A stretch of 57,565 nt of DNA from an uncultured Bacilli bacterium (GTDB lineage: Bacteria > Bacillota_I > Bacilli_A > RF39 > UBA660): the NCBI GenBank assembly GCA_947632345.1, contig CANROW010000006.1:1-57565 (forward strand), written 5' to 3'. The notes below the pieces were generated by a model. The model was not told where the DNA came from. It made no database searches and saw only the letters and a list, made by a program, of their open reading frames with translations. A program made the translations under genes and the position numbers. Position 1 is the stretch's first letter; each line of letters opens with the position of its first letter. This document shows, in pieces, positions 54,060-57,565 of the stretch.

Positions 54060-54248
54060 TTATTCTTCTTTAATCGCATCAGTTGGACAACTTTCAATAG
54101 CTTCTTTACAATCATCTTCATCTGCTTCTGGTACAGGATTCACAATTGCTTTAGAAAGACCATCATCACCTAGTTCAAATACGTTAGGGGCAATGGCTTG
54201 ACAAGCACCACAACCAATGCAGTTATCTTTAATAACTTTTACTTGCAT
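54060..54248 (-). CDS. [4Fe-4S] ferredoxin
   Basis: A 62-residue single-cluster ferredoxin: NCIGCGACQAIAPNVF gives C10-x2-C13-x2-C16, and ESCPTDAI supplies the fourth ligand with the usual following proline. Such proteins carry electrons to anaerobic enzymes; it might feed NrdG, whose radical chemistry needs reductant, but that is inference. TGGAGGAAGTTAT precedes the ATG. Divergent from the 54385 gene. Confidence 0.9.
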   Translation of the reverse strand: MQVKVIKDNCIGCGACQAIAPNVFELGDDGLSKAIVNPVPEADEDDCKEAIESCPTDAIKEE

Positions 54249-54384
54249 ATAACTTCCTCCATAAATAATTATAATACAATTATAATATAAATGTATTTAA
54301 TGTACAATTTAATTTTATTCATATTTACTATTTTAAATTACTTTTAAATATGATAAAATATAGTTAGATTAGGGAGGTGTTGAT

Positions 54385-55209
54385 ATGCGAACAAGATCTG
54401 AAAAATATCTTGAAGAGGATATATCAAATAAACCTAAAGTAAGGGCTAGTCGATCTGATAAAAATAAATATTTATATGATGCAGTAGATAAAGGAATTAG
54501 ATACGAAGCAATCGATGGCTTTGATAATTATAAAACAGATTTAGGCGATGAAAAAAAAGAGAGAAATCGTGACAATTATATGGAAAATCGCACTAATGAT
54601 AAACAAAATGAGGAAGATGCCGACAAAGTCTTTGATATAAATTCCGTTTTAGAAGAAGCTAAGAGGAGTCGTGAGATACCAACTGAGATTGAAAATAAGA
54701 GGAATCTCCAAAATGTTGAGTATAACATTCTTTCTGATTTAAATAAAAAATATATTTCTAAAAAAGAAAAAGAAGAACTTGAAAAAGAAGAAATTAAAGA
54801 ATTAATTGATACTATTACTTCTCGAAATTTACCAAAAGAAATTATGGAAAGAGTTAATGAGGAAGATGATAGTAAAGATTTAATGAGTGATTTGATGGCA
54901 ACTAATACGATGACAGCATTAGATAAAGTTGACTTAGAAGAGGAAATAGCTAAAGAGATACTTGCGGATCAACAAACTGAAAATGATGATGAGGATGAGA
55001 TTAAAAAAGAAGATGGTAGATTAGTAAATTCCTTTTATACTAGAAGTATGGACTTAACTGAACATGATTTTAGTATGAAAGATGAATTTGATGAAGATAA
55101 ACCGCACAATAAACTTTTAATTGTCTTGACAATATTAATTTTAATTGCGGTTGCGGCGGCTACTTTCTTCATATTGAATTATTTTGGTATATTTAAGATT
55201 GAAGGGTGA
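54385..55209 (+). CDS. Acidic protein with C-terminal membrane anchor
   Basis: A 274-residue protein of unknown function. Most of it (1-245) is highly charged, Glu/Asp/Lys-rich and probably coiled or disordered, and one helix near the C-terminus (about 247-267, LLIVLTILILIAVAAATFFI) would tether it to the membrane with the bulk inside. Start ATG after GGGAGGTGTTGAT. A terminator overlaps its stop. Confidence 0.6.
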   Translation: MRTRSEKYLEEDISNKPKVRASRSDKNKYLYDAVDKGIRYEAIDGFDNYKTDLGDEKKERNRDNYMENRTNDKQNEEDADKVFDINSVLEEAKRSREIPTEIENKRNLQNVEYNILSDLNKKYISKKEKEELEKEEIKELIDTITSRNLPKEIMERVNEEDDSKDLMSDLMATNTMTALDKVDLEEEIAKEILADQQTENDDEDEIKKEDGRLVNSFYTRSMDLTEHDFSMKDEFDEDKPHNKLLIVLTILILIAVAAATFFILNYFGIFKIEG

Positions 55210-55227
55210 TTTTAATCACTCTTTTTT
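55204..55227 (+). terminator. Terminator between the acidic protein and yunB
   Basis: GGGTGAT/ATCACTC-type stem with a four-base loop, then six Ts; it ends 14 bp before the yunB start. Confidence 0.65.
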
Positions 55228-55240
55228 CATATTATTTATT

Positions 55241-55945
55241 ATGTTTAAGAAAAAAATTTTTTTTATAGGAATGACCATTATTATTTCTATAATTATTTCA
55301 GTTCATTATTTTGGACGATTAGTTGATATGAAGATGGCTGATTATGTTACGGAAGAAGTTAATAAAGTATCAAAAATATTGATTAGGAAAATATTAAATA
55401 ATGATTTTATTGACCAGCTCGATGTCGATAATTTATTTGTGGTGGTCAGAAATGATAATGATGATAATCTTATTGAAATGATTGATTTAAATACTCCAAA
55501 AGTTAATAATATTTTAGGGAAAGTTAATGATGAAATATTATATTATTTTTCAGAATTTGATCATGGCAACGTCGAGTTGTTCAGTAAATATTCCAGTGTC
55601 TTTAATAACTATATGATTGGTAATAATAGTGGTACATATATAAATGTACCTTTAGGAATCGTTTTTTCTAATCCGATTCTTTTCGGTATAGGTCCAAATA
55701 TTCCAATTAAAATTTTATTGAGTGGACAAGTCGAGTCCAATATTATTACATCTATTAAACAATATGGTATCAATAATGCTTTATTAGAAGTGAAATTAGA
55801 GATTAAAGTTAGAGAAAAAATTATCTTTCCTTTTTCAAATAGATATGTTGATATTGGATTAGAAATACCATTAATAATTGAATTAATATCCGGAAAAGTT
55901 CCAGAAAACTATTTAAATACTCAAAATTCTGGTATAATAGAATAA
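55241..55945 (+). CDS. yunB: Sporulation protein YunB-like
   Basis: A 234-residue protein with an N-terminal membrane helix (about 5-24) and the YunB core: INVPLGIVFSNPILFGIGP, YGINNALLEVKLEIKV and the ending GKVPENYLN. YunB is a sigma-E-controlled protein needed for normal sporulation in B. subtilis. ATG 55241 is chosen because the upstream in-frame TTG 55184 would lie inside the preceding gene and its terminator; no clear Shine-Dalgarno precedes 55241. YutD follows, as in the yut-yun region of Bacillus. Confidence 0.8.
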   Translation: MFKKKIFFIGMTIIISIIISVHYFGRLVDMKMADYVTEEVNKVSKILIRKILNNDFIDQLDVDNLFVVVRNDNDDNLIEMIDLNTPKVNNILGKVNDEILYYFSEFDHGNVELFSKYSSVFNNYMIGNNSGTYINVPLGIVFSNPILFGIGPNIPIKILLSGQVESNIITSIKQYGINNALLEVKLEIKVREKIIFPFSNRYVDIGLEIPLIIELISGKVPENYLNTQNSGIIE

Positions 55946-56017
55946 AAGATTGACTAACTAAATGATTTATGTTACATTATGACCTTACATCGAGTTAGGT
56001 GGAAGAGAGATGTTTAG

Positions 56018-56305
56018 ATGAAAAAAATTGAAATTAACAACATCAATTATATCCTTGAAAAAGACTATAAAGATGCCTTTGACTATGATGATGTTAGTAA
56101 CTTATGCACAGATTATTTTTCGGAATTTGATTATATCTTTGGTGATTATTCTTATTCGAAACTTAGGTTAAAGGGCTTTTATGAAAGCAATAATAAAAAA
56201 GCTAAGAGTATTAATGATATCAAAATATTAGATGATTACATAAATAATTATTGTTCATATGAGTGCCGATATTTTTTACTACATAAAGAAAAAGAAAATA
56301 AATAA
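56018..56305 (+). CDS. yutD: YutD-family protein
   Basis: A 95-residue protein of the YutD (DUF1027) family: FDYIFGDYSYSKLRLKGFY, then ILDDYINNYCSYECRYFLL. Function unknown, widely conserved in Bacilli. GGAAGAGAG lies upstream. The cysteines in NYCSYEC are a family feature. Slightly short at the C-terminus compared with larger family members. Confidence 0.85.
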   Translation: MKKIEINNINYILEKDYKDAFDYDDVSNLCTDYFSEFDYIFGDYSYSKLRLKGFYESNNKKAKSINDIKILDDYINNYCSYECRYFLLHKEKENK

Positions 56306-56380
56306 CAATTTGTTGTTGAAATTCATTGATAAATCGTGATAAAATGATATGTAGTAGAGAATTAAAGGGAGGCAAGTAAT

Positions 56381-56668
56381 ATGTCAGAAGAAAAGAAGGT
56401 TATGTCTATAGTTTTAGAGGATGGTTCAATTGATGAAGTTGAGGTCTTATTATCATTTGAATTTACTGATACCAAAAAAGAATATATTGTATATACAAAA
56501 AATGAGACTGATGATAATGGCAATGTCACTATTTATGTCGCTTCTTTAATTAGAAAAGAAGATAGCGATCCTGTACTTGGTAGTGTGGAGTCTGATGAAG
56601 AGTGGACCAGAATTAAGAGTGTGTTAAAAGAATTATCTAAACCTGATACTGAAGAAACTCAACAATAA
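56381..56668 (+). CDS. DUF1292 protein
   Basis: A 95-residue acidic protein of the DUF1292 family (YrzB-like): VLEDGSIDEVEVLLSFEF, YIVYTKN and VESDEEWTRI. Function unknown; common in Firmicutes, in many cases near the genes for RuvX and AlaS, which are not in this window. GGGAGG precedes the ATG. Confidence 0.85.
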   Translation: MSEEKKVMSIVLEDGSIDEVEVLLSFEFTDTKKEYIVYTKNETDDNGNVTIYVASLIRKEDSDPVLGSVESDEEWTRIKSVLKELSKPDTEETQQ

Positions 56669-56683
56669 TAAGGAGGTTTTATT

Positions 56684-57565
56684 ATGGATGAATATGGAAA
56701 TGCGACTGGATTTGTAAGAAAAACTGATAGTAGTCCTGAAAAAATTGTAAAAAAAGATAGATCTAGTGCTGTCAAAGAAACAGGGAAGTCTTATAGTAGT
56801 TTGCGAGAAAACATTAAAACGGGAAGAATAAATTCTAAAATTGCTAAATATAATCGTGAGTATGATGAATTAAAGAGATTAGCTGATGAAGTAAATTCCG
56901 CTAGAAAAGAGGCTGACGATGGTATCGGCAATTATTCTGATGTCCAAGAAAGTATCGATAAATATAATGCTCAAGCAAAAAGGCTTGCCAAAGTAGGCGT
57001 TAAAATTTTAGCTTTTGATGAAGATATAAAAAAGATCAAGTTTGAATTAGATAAGGTTCCTAAAGCTATTAAAGTGCCAAGTTTCTTGATTGGACCTATG
57101 AGAATGTTAACACAGTCTGGTCGTAAACAAGCTAGATTAGAAAAAAAGGTAAAGGAAGAAAAGAAGAAAATAGATAAAGCGCTTTTTGATAAGATTGTTT
57201 CGGAAGCTACAGAAGCTGTTGGACAAGCACCAGAAGATTCAATTGATGTAGCAAAATTTGCATCACTTTCTTCTGATGGTATTGCTAACATAGCCAAAGG
57301 TGTAGGAAATGACAAAAAGGATGATAGCGAAAAGGCCGGAGTTGATACCAATGTTGAACCGGAAAAGGAAGTTGAATCACCAGAAGTTAAAAGAGAACCA
57401 AGTGATGAGACAAAACCTTTTGATCCTTTAGAGGCAGCTAGACGAGCAGGGACTAGTGAAGCCAAGGATTCCGCACATAGTGAGCCTGGTAAAGAAAAAG
57501 TTGGTGATGAAGATTCTACTAAAGCAGCTGGAACAGACGAAGCTACTATTGGATCAATTGCTGAC
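56684..57565 (+). CDS. Charged coiled-coil protein, cut by the right window edge
   Basis: An open frame of 294 codons with AAGGAGG before ATG 56684, running off the end of the window. It is rich in Lys/Glu/Asp/Ala: a helical middle (about residues 35-180, with KKVKEEKKKIDKALFDKI) and a Pro/Glu/Asp/Ser-rich, probably disordered end. No signal peptide or membrane helix is visible in this part. It lies 15 bp after the DUF1292 gene and is probably cotranscribed. Not recognised; the missing C-terminus could change the interpretation. Confidence 0.7.
   Translation, partial: MDEYGNATGFVRKTDSSPEKIVKKDRSSAVKETGKSYSSLRENIKTGRINSKIAKYNREYDELKRLADEVNSARKEADDGIGNYSDVQESIDKYNAQAKRLAKVGVKILAFDEDIKKIKFELDKVPKAIKVPSFLIGPMRMLTQSGRKQARLEKKVKEEKKKIDKALFDKIVSEATEAVGQAPEDSIDVAKFASLSSDGIANIAKGVGNDKKDDSEKAGVDTNVEPEKEVESPEVKREPSDETKPFDPLEAARRAGTSEAKDSAHSEPGKEKVGDEDSTKAAGTDEATIGSIAD

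Noticed and set aside
56971-57465. 164-codon minus-strand ORF
   Set aside because: It is a shadow of the longer + strand frame starting at 56684, has a Ser/Leu-rich composition typical of antisense frames and no ribosome-binding site.

Overview
The window is a compact, AT-rich chromosomal segment from a spore-forming low-GC Firmicute, most likely a Bacilli lineage near the Erysipelotrichales/RF39-like gut bacteria. The evidence is a sporulation sigma factor followed by spoVAC-spoVAD-spoVAE, plus YunB, YutD, DUF1292, ScpA/ScpB, a CIRCE-controlled chaperone and a Bacillota-type type VII secretion (T7SS) locus. TGA is used as a stop and TGG encodes Trp, so the code is standard. ClpB lacks its N-terminal domain, as mycoplasma ClpB does. 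Lineage is inferred from gene content only. I saw no rRNA, tRNA, CRISPR array or prophage.

Layout. 1-0.5 kb: a decayed IS200-type transposase and the hairpins of its right end, abutting a DUF2752 gene. 0.9-6.4 kb: a MutT-like Nudix gene, then a MarR regulator with a heterodimeric ABC exporter and an RDD membrane protein. 6.6-10.4 kb: a cysteine-cluster protein of unknown function, then sigF-like spoVAC-spoVAD-spoVAE. 10.4-16.1 kb: scpA-scpB, a hemolysin-III homologue, an RluA-type pseudouridine synthase and unknown proteins. 16.1-19.0 kb: N-domain-less clpB under CIRCE control, divergent from a secreted glucosaminidase-like protein. 19.0-22.7 kb: a 0.5-kb A-rich gap, then an anaerobic ribonucleotide reductase locus whose NrdD is split. 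The glycyl-radical domain is a separate 60-residue protein between nrdD and nrdG. 22.7-27.6 kb: a frameshifted PHP gene, a repeat-containing surface protein with an NPHTG sorting signal, a class B sortase with an extra N-terminal domain, and a DUF3137 protein.

27.7-44.7 kb is mostly housekeeping: membrane thioredoxin-like protein, FeoA/FeoB, YbiT-like ABC-F, rhodanese, two tandem Tim44-like/zinc-ribbon paralogues, UPF0316, VTT membrane protein, RmuC, DUF3603, Tex, TrpS, a lipoprotein and small membrane proteins. 44.8-52.0 kb is a T7SSb locus: EssC, EsaB/YukD and six small proteins, two with visible W-x-G motifs; no EsaA, EssA or EssB is recognisable in the window. 52.0-57.6 kb: a D,D-carboxypeptidase, an RluB-type pseudouridine synthase, a ferredoxin, YunB, YutD, DUF1292 and a charged protein cut by the right edge.

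The most unusual feature is the split anaerobic ribonucleotide reductase: the catalytic body, a stand-alone glycyl-radical peptide and the activase NrdG lie in tandem, each with its own start. Next come the sortase with a cytoplasmic sensor-like domain beside its probable cysteine-repeat substrate, the reduced T7SS locus, and three orphan Shine-Dalgarno sequences upstream of the sigma factor where spoIIAA-spoIIAB would normally lie.
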